Assembly (NCBI GenBank): GCA_048013815.1
Contig: CM106586.1
Coordinates: 19,468,001-19,532,000, forward strand
Source: Setoptus koraiensis
Taxonomy: Eukaryota > Arthropoda
DNA length: 64,000 nucleotides
Direction: 5' to 3'
Shown here: in pieces, positions 21,719 through 33,499 of the stretch
How the letters are laid out: the number at the start of each line of letters is the position of its first letter
Position numbering within the stretch: the stretch's first letter is position 1
Program-made: the position numbers and the translations under genes
The notes under the pieces: generated by a model
The model's input: the letters and a program-made list of their open reading frames with translations, nothing else
Told to the model about the DNA's origin: nothing
Databases searched by the model: none

Positions 21719-21862
21719 TCTCAAGTGGCGCCGGAGTCATGCGTGCAGTGTGAGTTTAGTTGCGTAACAGTTGTGTTTGGTGTGCTGCGACAATGATGCA
21801 GCTCAATTGTCAGCAGAAGCGCGCTCTCTCTTTGGGCCGCTTCTTTGCTTTGTTTGGCGCGC

Positions 21863-21951
21863 ACAACAACAACGACAACGACGACAACAACGACAACAGC
21901 GACAACAACGACAGCAACAACAGCAACAACAGCAACAACAGCAACAACAAT
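21863..21951. repeat. CAA/CGA/CAG trinucleotide array
   Basis: ACAACAACGACAACGAC-type repeat; the overlapping frames encode only Q, N or T runs. Confidence 0.9.
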
Positions 21952-22277
21952 GGAGAGTTGTGATGCTTGCTTAGCACGCGAAACTAATTGTCATCCTATA
22001 CTAATAATGACGCAACAACTATCTCAACTAGCAATCTCTTGTCAGTTGCCAAGACTGCTGCCGAGGCTGCCGCCGCCGCTGCTGCTGCTGCTGATATGCA
22101 AATTTCACCTGTGCGAATAGTAGTGGTAGTAGTAGTTGTGAGAATTGTCTAGCAGCATCGGCCAACAAACAACAGCCAGCCAACTTGCGCAACAACCGAA
22201 CGGCCACTTGCCCAACTGACCATTGGTTGTGACGGAAGTGAGCGAAACTGCCGCTATTTTACCTGTTCATGCAGGAT

Positions 22278-22317
22278 GCACCGTTGCACCGTTGCACCAT
22301 TGCACCATTGCACCATT
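22278..22317. repeat. Tandem repeat, 8-bp unit x5
   Basis: GCACCGTT twice, then GCACCATT three times. Confidence 0.9.
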
Positions 22318-24477
22318 GCATCACAAGCGCCGATGCGCCGCCATTGAGCGGTAGTTATCTAAAGATCACATTGTCATACATAACAGTTATCGTACAAACA
22401 TATGACAATAACTCTCACAATTGCGACAATGCCGGCAATATCGCGCCCAAACCAGCCGACTCCCATCGGCTCCCGTTGGCTCCCATTGGCTCCCGTTGAC
22501 TTCAATTGGATTCCGGTTGCTCCCATTGGCTTATGGGAGGCCAACGACGGCGCCTCGCTGCACACTCGACGGGGCGCTCGATCCGAATCAGCGTATCAGC
22601 AGCCCGAATTGAGAACGGTGCAAAATATTAGTACTAATAATATCCGGCTCACAATAGCGCATTATGCAGCCGCAGCGAAATGATGTAACCCGTTATGCAC
22701 ACACAAATGCAAACAATCTAATATGATGAAATTGTTGTCGCAACGCCGCCTAGCAGCCAGACAACCTATTAGATAATGTGTACACATACAAGATACACAC
22801 TATCTCACAATGATGTAATATTATGTATATATGTGCTGTATTTGCTGTAGTGGTGGTGGCTCGATGAGTGCCGGCCACAATGAACAATTTGGCCAATTTG
22901 CATAATTGCACTTGCGCGCACTAATATATACACAGATCTATACACAGATTTATAACGATGTTATATATATAACGTTATGTATATACCGTGTATACCGGTA
23001 TATTGGCTAAACGAGACGTCGGCAACGAGATGCCGGCAGCAATAAATAAATAGATATTCAATTTGGCCAAGTGTGCATTGTCATGGGCACATATGAATAC
23101 TATTCATTGAAAAGGGCAAACAGACCGGAAGTGTTGTTTGTTGTCACGCCTCAGACGTTTAATGTGGCTGATCAAGCGAATCAAGCGGCCAGCGATTGAT
23201 TTGCAAGAGATGAGTGGCGCCAATTACGCCATTTACCAATTCAATATTTCGTCTCGCAAATATTAAAAAATAACCTCCAGCTGCCATTGTCACGGCAACA
23301 ATGCCACCAATAGCCACATAGGGCAGCCATTGCCACGGAGCCGGACGGAAGCAAAAATATTGCCATCGTCAATTGGCGTCGATTTGCTGTCGATACGACA
23401 ATCGACAGCCAACTGGCCAATTACACGCTAATTGGGCCAGCTAATAATAATCGGCTCGCCGGCATTAGGACAGTTTAGATACATAAACAACTGATGCGAT
23501 TTTGTCGGGCCGATGGCGTTTCGGAAGCGCCGAATTGCCGAATTGCCTTGGAGGGCGCACTTTGGCTTGCATCGGGCTGCCGGCTGGGCGCTTCCTCATG
23601 GCGCCGGCGCCAAGCAAACAATAGCTCGCCCGCCCGCCCGCTATAAACCGGCCGACCGGCCAACGATGCCGGCCAGCCAGCCAGCCAGCGGGTTTATTTG
23701 TTTGTCCGGCGTTTGTGTGTCTCGACAATGGCTCAACGCAGCCGATCAGCGCAAACTGAGCTGGTCAGCAAGCACTCAGGTGAGCTCATGCGGTGACCAC
23801 GACCAACAATTGGCATCAGCACACAGTATCATAACAATGGCAATAAAACTGACACCTGAAAAGAGATCAAGCGGCTCAGCTGATGCGCTGTTGGCTGGCG
23901 TTGTTACGGCGCCGGATCGGCGAGCTTGTCAGAGCGCCCCCATCGGCGCTGGCCGTGCACACGACGCCGGGCATGAGAGCGGCCGGCTCGCGTCATTCGA
24001 GCTCGAGCCGGCTGCTGCGCCGGGTCTCTTGGCGCAGGGGGCTTCTTTTGCGCAGTGGCTGGCACAAATTGGTGGGCGCAATGTTATTGGTAAGGCCACG
24101 CGAAAAGCAATTGTCTCTCGGCTGGCACAGGCTCGCCACTGGCTCGTCGCGTGTGCCGCTGGCACACGAACGCATGCCACACGAAGCCAGCAAATGTTAC
24201 GCAACACACAACACTACTGCGTTACATAACATTTGCATACACTGTTAGTTACGTAACGGCACACACACTGTTGAGCTTGTTGGTGTGGCGCTGCGATTGG
24301 CGCTCGGCTGACGCGATTCGCTGGGTTGATTCGGTGACGCGATTCGGCGACTCTATTCGTTGTCTCGGTTCGGGCGAGTATATTCAGGCCGCGAGTGGAA
24401 GCCGCGCGAGATGCGCTCGTCCAATGAGCAATTGTCTAATTGAGCGTGACCAGCGCAAGTGCAACAAGTGCAGGGCG

Positions 24478-24547
24478 CGACACACACACGGCGACACACA
24501 GCGACACACACGGCGACACACGGCGACACACAGCGACACACACGGCG
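24478..24547. repeat. CACA/CGGCGA compound repeat
   Basis: Units such as CACACGGCGA and CACACAGCGA alternate about seven times. Confidence 0.8.
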
Positions 24548-25883
24548 CAACACGAGCTCGCTTGACCACTCCAAAAGTCAACTTTTGACCAGCACAATCT
24601 AGCACGCCATTGGCAGGCACAGACGGCGCACACATTACATAATACATTATATAATAGTGTGGCATATTTTGCATACTACACTGTAGTGACTGTAGCAGCT
24701 ACAGCGATGTGGTGGCAAACAATGCGCAGTTGCGTGCCCGTGGGCCGACAGTGTTGCAAGTGCACTGTTGATCTTCGCGCCACACGAACCGACAATTGAG
24801 CCACAATTGACCTGTCAAAAGTCTGTCATTTGTTTGCAAAATGAACTGACGCATCCGAGCGTCAGTTTGACACTTTGCATCATCTGTCATATGCTGTATG
24901 TGACTCACATACGTATCATGTAATGTTATTATGCAACAGCCACTGGCCGTGTCTGTGCACTGTGCACTGCGCACACTGCCATCCGCCACTCGAATCAGCG
25001 ATGCACCGACGACCGGCCGAGCCCCACTTCCTCTCTCTCGCTCGCTCGCCACATCCATCTCTATCCGTCCGGCCGGCCGGTCGGCCGGCTAGTTTGGCCC
25101 TTGCTACCGCCTGTTGCGGCACTCGTTTATCGCTCACTTGATCGCTCGCTTCATCCCTCAGTTATCCCCGACAAACTGACAGTTTAGTCCCCGACAAACT
25201 GGCACTTTACCCCAGACAAACTGTCGGTTTAGCGCTCACTTTATCCCCGATAAACTGTGTGTGTGTGTTGCAATTACATGCAATGGCTCACAACTAACAA
25301 CAAACACACTGAACGCCACTGGTCAGCGACGGCCGGCGGTAGCGTCATTAGATGACCACTGACACTCAATTGGCTCACCTGTAGCGGACGTGTCGGTGCG
25401 ACTGTTGCATCAGCAAGCGTGCCAGCGTCATCGTGTGTGTTATGTAATGGCTGCTCATGGGCTTCGCCCGATATTATGTAAACGCTGGCATCGCTCACGA
25501 AATGTGAGTCACATTGCCCGAAATGCGGGCCCAAAGGGCATTTTGGCGACACCAGCAACACTGGCCCACTGACTCGGGCCGCAGTGGCCGCAGCGGCCGA
25601 AGCATCCCGCCATTGCGCAAGCGGTAGCCAGGCAGTTGCCGACGTACGTTACGTAATGTGTCATATGGCGCCGTATTAAATGAATGGGTTGTGGGCATTG
25701 TCGCTCGGGCCAGCATGCTGACAACTTGCGAGTCAGCCGGGTTTGTCAGTTGGGCTCGCAATTGCCAATTGCGCAATTGTGTGCGCATTCTCACCGCGTT
25801 CGTCTGGTCAGTTTTTGTCGTCTGTCTGTGGCGCAAATTCGGCCAGAGACAGACAGCCAGCCAACCAACGCGGCACGCGAAAC

Positions 25884-25968
25884 AACCAGACGGCCGACAC
25901 AACCAGACGGCCGACACGACCAGACGGCCAAGGCAACCAGACTGGCGAGACAACCAGACGGCCGAGGC
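25884..25968. repeat. Tandem repeat, 17-bp unit x5
   Basis: AACCAGACGGCCGACAC is repeated five times with scattered substitutions. Confidence 0.9.
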
Positions 25969-27130
25969 GAGCAAAGATGGCCGATCGACAAACAGAGAGC
26001 GGCTAATGGGAATAGCCCGGCCAGTGCGGCTAGTCACACTGGGCTGGTCAGTGGAAATTAGAGGCTGCTGCCGGTCGGCTGGACACGATAATTATCGGGC
26101 TCAGCGAGTCTCACAGTCGGCCGACACGGACGGCAGCTCACCTTTGTTTGCGCGCCTCATGACGGTGCAATGATAATAGTGATAATAATAACGGCGCCGC
26201 TGATAATGATCAACACGGCCAACAGCAACGGTAACTCTCCCATGCTAATTCATTAGACTAATAACCTTTAAACACGGCCGCAATTGTCTTACGCAACTTG
26301 CTCTTGACTGATTGCGCTGGCCGCATTGTGGCTGCGCGCTGGCCGGGGCGCGCTGTAAATGCTGGGATAATGCCGTGTCTCGCTGATCGGCTCTGGCTCG
26401 GCTCGGCTCTGGCTATGGCGAGATATCCAACGCCAGAGCTGGACATCGCCGCGCTGGACATCGCCGCGCCGGCCAAACAGCGCCGCCGCACAAACAGATA
26501 TTTCAATTATCATTGTCTTCCTTGCGGGCTGCGGCCGCTGTCCGGCGTCCGCTCGCTTCCTATTTGTCGGGCGTCTCACCTCATCTTATCCCCTAATTTC
26601 ATGTTACGTGTGTGTGTGTGTGTGCTCATCGGCCGGTATTGTTGTGTCGTGTCTGAGAATCAGGCGATGGCTTCATTATGCGCGCCATGCAAGCACACTC
26701 ATTTAAACAGTGGCCAGCGGCTGGGAAAAGCGACCGAGCGAGATGTATCAATTAGACGTGATCTTGGCCATACCGCCGGCCCGTTGGCCCGCTGCACAAT
26801 TGGCCGGCCGGCCGGCCGGCCCGCGACGCTCGCTCGCCGCTCGACCAGCGCACTGAAATGGTACATTATGGGTAGTACAGCACACCGGCCTGTGCGGAAT
26901 GTGCAGGTCGGGACGTGTCGGTCAGCGGGTATTGGCCGGAATGTGCAAGTCGGGATGTACCGCTCGCGAGGTATCGGTCGGGATGTGGCCGCAAAGTGTA
27001 GCAAACGTAATGCCCAACTTTGGCAGTGGGCAACACAGGTACCGCCGCCGACCAACGTGATAAGTATGCGGCCATCGATTGGCAGTTGCGCTGATGTGAT
27101 TGCGATTGGCCGTTATTGGTCGGCGGCGCC

Positions 27131-27205
27131 GGCCAGTTTGGCGAACGGTGGCGCCGGTCAGTTTGACGAACGGTGGCGCTGGTCAGTGTGGCCAACGGTG
27201 GCGCC
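27131..27205. repeat. Tandem repeat, 25-bp unit x3
   Basis: The unit starts GGCCAGTTTGGCGAACGG and ends TGGCGCC. Three diverged copies lie end to end. Confidence 0.9.
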
Positions 27206-27407
27206 GGCCAAGTGCACAGTGGCCGCAGTGGCCGCAGTTGCAGCAGCGGCTTGACCGGCCCAGGAAGCAGAGCTCTGGGCCGCAATCCTAATCCAGCTTT
27301 GGCCCGCCAGAGAACTGCCGCTCACCAAAACAGGCCAACCAATTGGAGAAGATCGTCATTAGTGGCCGTATTATCAATCAGCTGACTTTTTCGCTCGCTC
27401 GCTCATT

Positions 27408-27437
27408 GTTACGTAACGTTACGTAACGTTACGTAAC
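27408..27437. repeat. Three abutting GTTACGTAAC palindromes
   Basis: The perfect 10-bp palindrome GTTACGTAAC is repeated three times with no spacer. Each copy matches the PAR-bZIP/E4BP4 consensus RTTAYGTAAY exactly, so this could be a clustered binding site. Confidence 0.8.
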
Positions 27438-29080
27438 GGCGTTGCATGAAATGAGCATGTGATGCAAAGTTGTGTGTCAAGACTGTGTGTGTGTGTTGTA
27501 TTGGCCTTGTGTGTGTGTTACCTGGATACAGCTAACAGTAGTAACTAACTCGTAACAACACATAGAGAGTAGTGGACGTAACAGTAGTGGACGCAACAGT
27601 GGCAGACGTAACAGTGGTAGAGATCGCGTGAACGCAACACAGATGCTAATGTGTCAGTTGTTGGCCGCCGCAACAGCTGATGTTGCCCTGGGTCGCAGTG
27701 AAACAATTGATGCAACCACAACAACAACGACAACAACAGCAACTGACCATCACAGCTCACCTGTTGGCCGTCGTTGCAACTTGAACCCTTGCACAGTCTA
27801 CCGTTCGATCCGTCATTTGGCGCCCGCCAGCACAGGTGACTATGGCAACAAGTGCAGTGTGTGTACAGTTGATGCAAGTGGCCGGGACCCGAGAAAGAGC
27901 GATCACGAGAGAGTGGCGCCGAGCATGCGCTAGCACGGGGCCGTATTGCACTGGCCGTCAGTGTCGGGCATCCAGTGTATTATCCGTCGCCACTACTGTC
28001 CGCTGCATCAATCAATAGCGCACATTGTTGTTTTATCCGGCTCGATTGTTGTTGCTTGCTGTTGGCCTGTCATGACTCATTACGTAACATTGATGTTGTG
28101 TCGCTGTTGTGTGCGCGACAACCAACCAAACAAAGTGGCCAGTCGAGTGGCAAATGGCGCTAAAAAACAAATCTAGTCGCTGTTTCATTTGTTTTTGCGC
28201 CACCTCGCACCTTGTTGGCTCACCTACTTACGCTTGGCGATTTAATTTTGGCAAGCCGCTCGCAGCCAGATTAATACGTGTGATCCCAGGTAATGCGCGG
28301 CTAGACAGTTGGACGGTCAGTGGACGGTTGGTCAGTGGGACGCAGCGACAAGGTGGCAGCTGGTGAGCTTGCATGACCATCATTAGATGACCATCATTAG
28401 ATGACGGCGGTCAGTATGGCGGTCAGTATGGCCGCCAGTCATGCCTGCCAGGGTTACCGTGCCAACCATATAGGCTGCTGCGATGGGCGCTTATCGCTTG
28501 CGTAATTCTCATAATTCCTCGCTCTCTCTCAATAACAGCGACATTAACAACTGGCCACATGTTGCACTTCCTGTTTGCTGTCCACTACTGGCGCTGTCCC
28601 GCTCGATCTGCTCACAGAGTGTGCAAATCGCGCAGATTGTATCTCGGCTGTATCAATCATCATCGTGCAGCGAGCGAGCGAGATTATTGAGCTCATCTCG
28701 TGTTGTCATGACGTAACATTGATGATGATAGTTTGGCGCGACTCATGTTTTCGCGGTTGCAACTGTTATACGCCGTTGTACTTACAAGTGTTAGAAGTGT
28801 GCTGTTACAAGCTGTTGTGCTGTTGTAATAACGACTCCAATTAGCCCAGAGGTCGCCACCTCGGCATCAAGGCACCAAGGTAGAGCGGAAGTGCCAGCTA
28901 AAATTGCGCGCCAAATAAAATGCGTGGGATTAATTGATTGACCGACAGCCATTGCCATGATCGGCTGACTGGGTGCTGACGATGATGATGATGTTTCAAT
29001 GTTACTCGCCGCATGGTGCTGCAATCAATGCTAATCTCGCTCATCTCGATGTTGTGCGATGTTCGATGAGCGATAAATCT

Positions 29081-29143
29081 CGGGCGACTCGGGCGACTCG
29101 GGCGACTCGGGCGACTCGGGCGACTCGGGCGACTCGAGCGACG
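29081..29143. repeat. Tandem repeat, 9-bp unit x6-7
   Basis: CGGGCGACT is repeated six times, then once as CGAGCGACG. Confidence 0.9.
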
Positions 29144-29462
29144 CTCGAGAGTCTAGACAGACGAACGGACGAATCGTCTCATTATCGTCTGACAGTAACA
29201 GTTATGTTAATAATTAACAGGGTTGCTCATGCTACGCAACAATCAATATGCCGCCGTGTTACGTAACTACGCCTCTATTGCAGTGCTGATGCAGTGAGAA
29301 TGCTCGCCTCCAATCGCTCACATCCTGTCAGCGACACAATCACTTCTGGGTCTCGCGCTTAATACGCTGTTGCGAGCCCACTTGAACTGATCTCCTCATT
29401 GCGTAATCTCATGTTACATGAGTCATGTAACATTTATGTTAGTGCTCTCGTGATGCAACTAC

Positions 29463-29522
29463 CTTACGTTACGTAAGCTTACGAAAGCGTACGTAAGTTA
29501 CGCAAGTTACGCAAGTTACGTG
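29463..29522. repeat. Cluster of TTACG/CGTAA half-palindromes
   Basis: Words such as TTACGTTACGTAAGC, TACGTAAG and TTACGCAAG follow one another for 60 bases. Several fit the RTTRYGYAAY site. Confidence 0.7.
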
Positions 29523-31695
29523 TATCTCGTACTAGTATGTACTGTGTAAAGTAAGTACAGTGTAAAGTGTCTTGCGCAAAGTCTTGTATGGGGTGATCTT
29601 GTATCACGAGATTGCATTATTAACACATAAATTTATTGTGCACGCGCTTTTTGCCACTACTTTGCGCATTCCGCGTTGTTCGAGCGTCTCTTTTTAATTA
29701 GTAACATTGTAATTGGTGATACGATAACATGGAACCAATGAATTGTGTGCCTATGAATGCTATGACCTAATCAATTGCTATCATTATCATCATACCAATT
29801 ATAATTGATATGATGCCTTACCAATTGAGCCAATTCAAGACAATACAATCTGTTCAGTCCCAATACAGGCCCATTATCGATCAATTTGCACTTCCGGTTT
29901 TGCATGCGCTTCCGGTGGCCCCGACTACATCTTGTGTGTACTAATAGTACGCAATGCGCATACAGATACAGCCCGATCACTATTTTTATTTTATTTTATT
30001 TTATTTTTGAATAATTATTGTTTTTAAGCATGCGCACTAGCCAATGATCACTGACAAGTCGGCTGACACATTGTAACATTGCACATCAGTTGCAATGACT
30101 ACGGTGCTCGGTGACTAACCTATTGTAACTAATGTGTAACTAATAATGTTATAAATCATTATTGAGCAGCTAACAATGTGCTTGCAAGGTGTTACGTCAC
30201 AACGAAGGTCGTGCGATAAACGATGTGCTTATACAATAATCTTTTCAAGTTATTGTATTATGCAACAGATGCAACTGTGCTCAAGTATGCGCCAGCATTG
30301 TTTTGGCGCGACAATTTCATCTGTTTGCCAGTCATCAATATTGGCCAACAACGATCAAGGTGACCAACAACAAAACTATTACCATACGCGACTCGTATGA
30401 TACGAGAGCACTGGCCAGCATTGACGCCAATACGCCATTGACTTTGGAGATTGGCCAGTAATTTTAATTATTGCATTATTGTTACATTGTATCGCGCGAA
30501 AGTCAACTTACTGCTTAAAGTTAACTTACAACTCGTTAGTCAGTTGTTGTGCCATCGGTTGTTGCGCCCTCTGACACCGATGGGGCGCACCAGTAGGCCA
30601 GACGATCTTGGATCTGACACACGATTTTGCATACAATTGTGATCAGATAAGAGTCTCATCGGGCTTAATTAGGCTCGACTAATTAAAGATCGTATCTGAT
30701 CTGTGATGGCGCCAAAGCTAGCATGAGATGAACGCAAAAAACAATGAATTCACTACTTTTTTGTGACGCGCACATTTCTGCACAAACTAACGCCAGGTAC
30801 GGTGGACAAGATTCGGCTTGATTGGCTTTTGAGCGGCGAGCCATGCGAATTAATGCGATATTCATCATTGTCTGGCGCGATCACCAAACGAGCACGAGCT
30901 GGCCCGAGTATCGCCATCAAATAAAAATCGGTTAAACAGAGAGAGAGAGAGAGAGAGCGACGGCTTCACCTTTTCACCGCGCGTTTACCTGTGTACGATT
31001 GTGCAATTGAGCATTGTCGCTGTTAATTAAAAAACATGACACACAATGGCAATGAGAGAGAGAGAGAGAGACGCAAAATGCAAAATGCAAAATACAAAAT
31101 GCAATTTCGGTTGATCAACTCAGAATGCAAAACAGCCAGCGCATTGGCACACGGAACACGGTTGTCATTGTTGTTGCCAGTGACTCTATTTTACACTGAC
31201 ACAATGGCATTCTTCTGGCCCTCATTAGACAGCCTTGCCTTGCACAAGTGAGATTAAGAGAAAGCGCGAGAAAATCGTGATTTATCCATTTATCCATGCA
31301 TAATAATTATACGCATAATATTACGCAACGCATTATTAGTTATTAGTTGTTAGTTGGCTCACTTGTGTGACCTCCAGTGACAAACTCACTCGCACATCGT
31401 TCATAATTGGCTGCCGCTTGGCATTGGCATAATTAGTTGTGAGTCGCAAGTTTTGGGATGAAACATGTGAATGTATTAATATGATGATATTTGTATGATA
31501 TACACGGTGATGTACGGCCAAAATGAAAAATATCAGCCGAGGCAAAATTGTGTGATAGCAAAGAGAGGATGTTGAACGAAAATTTGCCATCAGCCAACCG
31601 AAATTGCGATTGTTGCGCCAGCAATCGATTGGACAAACTAATCAAGGTCCCGTCGCACGGTAACGCGCTTCATTATACCAAGCGTCCGGTGTGTC

Positions 31696-31756
31696 GGCAT
31701 TAATTGGGTATTGCCTGGTTATACTGGGCATTAATTGGGTATTGCCTGGTTATACT
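31696..31756. repeat. Tandem duplication, 31-bp unit x2
   Basis: The unit GGGCATTAATTGGGTATTGC plus CTGGTTATACT is present twice with no change, the first copy lacking its first base. A third partial GGGCATT follows. The identity points to a recent duplication. Confidence 0.9.
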
Positions 31757-32487
31757 GGGCATTTTATTGGGCATCGTGTCGGGCATTATACGCGAGAGCT
31801 GGCCAGGCGTTCATCGGTTGCATGAATCGCCAGTTGGCGATAAGTTAAAATATAAATAAATACAAGCTCTTGGGCCACCTACCGGACAGTTTACATCTGG
31901 CGTTTGTTCAAAAACAAAATTTCAAGTTTTTGACAAACACTTGTGAGTTTGGGCACAACCAACACCGGCTAAATTGGCCCTATTTCAGCGGACAGCACCT
32001 GCCGCCCATTGTGGCACCGAATGGGCGAGCTTCTCATTATTCTCAAGGATTGTTTATAATTGTTGCGAATAATGAGAGGCTCTCGCAACAAGTGGTCGCG
32101 CGAACAATAGCAACTCTCCAATCTATTAAACTGCTTCATGCCATGTGAAATTCACAGTGTGACTGCCACTTGTTGCATTGGCAAATGCGATTGCTCGACG
32201 CGATCGGCCTTGTCCACTTATTATTGTTAATGTTTGTTTTGATGCTTGTTTGATTCATCTCTGATTTGATTTGATCCTCTGATTGTCGGACTGTGATGAG
32301 CAACGAACGGCGCCCAGAAATGCACAATAAAACACAATGACCGGTGACCACTGACGTCCTCTGACGCGCTTTTGATTGGTCTTTGTCTCAGGATAAACTG
32401 ATTTAGCCAGAAACAAAATCAACGTTTATCCAACAAAATCAACGTTTATCACTCAATTTGGCCGTCACTGTTCATTGAACACTATTA

Positions 32488-32518
32488 CTGTAATAGTATT
32501 ACAGTAATACTATTACAG
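32488..32518. repeat. Perfect 14-bp hairpin with a 3-base loop
   Basis: CTGTAATAGTATTA and its exact inverse are separated by CAG. Confidence 0.85.
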
Positions 32519-33499
32519 GTCTGTCAATATCATCACTGGCCAACGATGATTGGGCACAATGCCACCAATGGCCGCTGTTGTGTGATGAGTAACGCTGCTC
32601 ATCCGCAATCATATCGGCGAATAATCCTCTTATCGTCTGATTATTAATACCTGGCCATTGGCCCGATTATGCTAGCCGAAATTGCTGATTATTCGCCGTC
32701 GACTAATCAGATCAAATTTTAATTCCAAGTCAAACAACAGACATAATAGAATTGGTTTACGTGATAAGTCCGCAGCAAGTGTCTTCGATTGGACACGCAA
32801 GCAGACAAACAGAGGGCCAATTATGGCATCATTACATCCATTTCCCATAAAGATCGGGCGGATATTTTGTGCCGGCAGCTTCATTCACACAGCCAACTAT
32901 CTCGAGTGACGTAATGCATTTAAATGAAATTAAATGCCAATGCAAAGCAGCTATGCACTCTCGCTGTAAAAGTATCTGGCGAAATTCAAGGCAGCAAATA
33001 ACGGTTATTTGCTAGCTATTTGCCAGTTTTTTGCTTTGAATTAATGTTGACTTACAAAGAAGAATTGCCCGTACATTCGCGAACATCATCCAATAGCATC
33101 ATCCGAAAAAATCATCCAAGTCCAAACAAAATCACCTGTCGTTGGCAAAAGGCTTATGCTAATTGCCAATCGACCATTGTGTGACCATCGCCACTGATTG
33201 GCCAGTTGCTTACGTAACAATCGCAACGGTTGATCGATCTAAATCGGCCAGCTTCAATTGTGCATATGCAAAGTTTAATTGAATGGGGCACAATGGTCGT
33301 TATCCGCTCTCGCTAGATGACGCTCAGATTACGCTCAGATTACGATTAGATTGCGATTAGATTAATGCATGATGGAGACACAAACAATAACATAAAATAA
33401 TGATTGCAATAATTGATTTATCTCATTTCATCCAAACCCAAACCCATTCCGTCTGGCCCTATCGGATAAAACGATTCGAATAAAACAATAGCCGGCACG

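Larger units (their letters stand above)
20811..33499. other. Intergenic or long intron, no confirmed gene
   Basis: Several open frames of 100-300 codons exist here (for example 23513-24229 and 26298-27254). They are products of GC-rich, repeat-rich DNA, have no recognisable domain, and overlap equally long frames on the other strand. The stretch holds many tandem arrays, a GT28 dinucleotide run, a TATA-like TATAAAAG near 21349 and clustered TTACGTAA palindromes. If the exon at 20738 is real, this is its intron. Confidence 0.5.

Noticed and set aside
22421-22460. Peptide GNIAPKPA resembling the K2P motif after the pore (GYGNIAPKT)
   Set aside because: It lies 18 kb upstream of the K2P exon, lacks the preceding pore helix and the following membrane segment, and sits in a simple-repeat context.
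23513-24229. 238-codon open frame on the plus strand
   Set aside because: Alanine/arginine-rich sequence in GC-rich DNA, matched by antisense frames of similar style. Nothing resembles a protein family.
26298-27254. 318-codon open frame on the plus strand
   Set aside because: It lies in GC-rich DNA with few stops, contains the 25-bp tandem array, is overlapped by long frames on the other strand and shows no domain, signal peptide or familiar motif.
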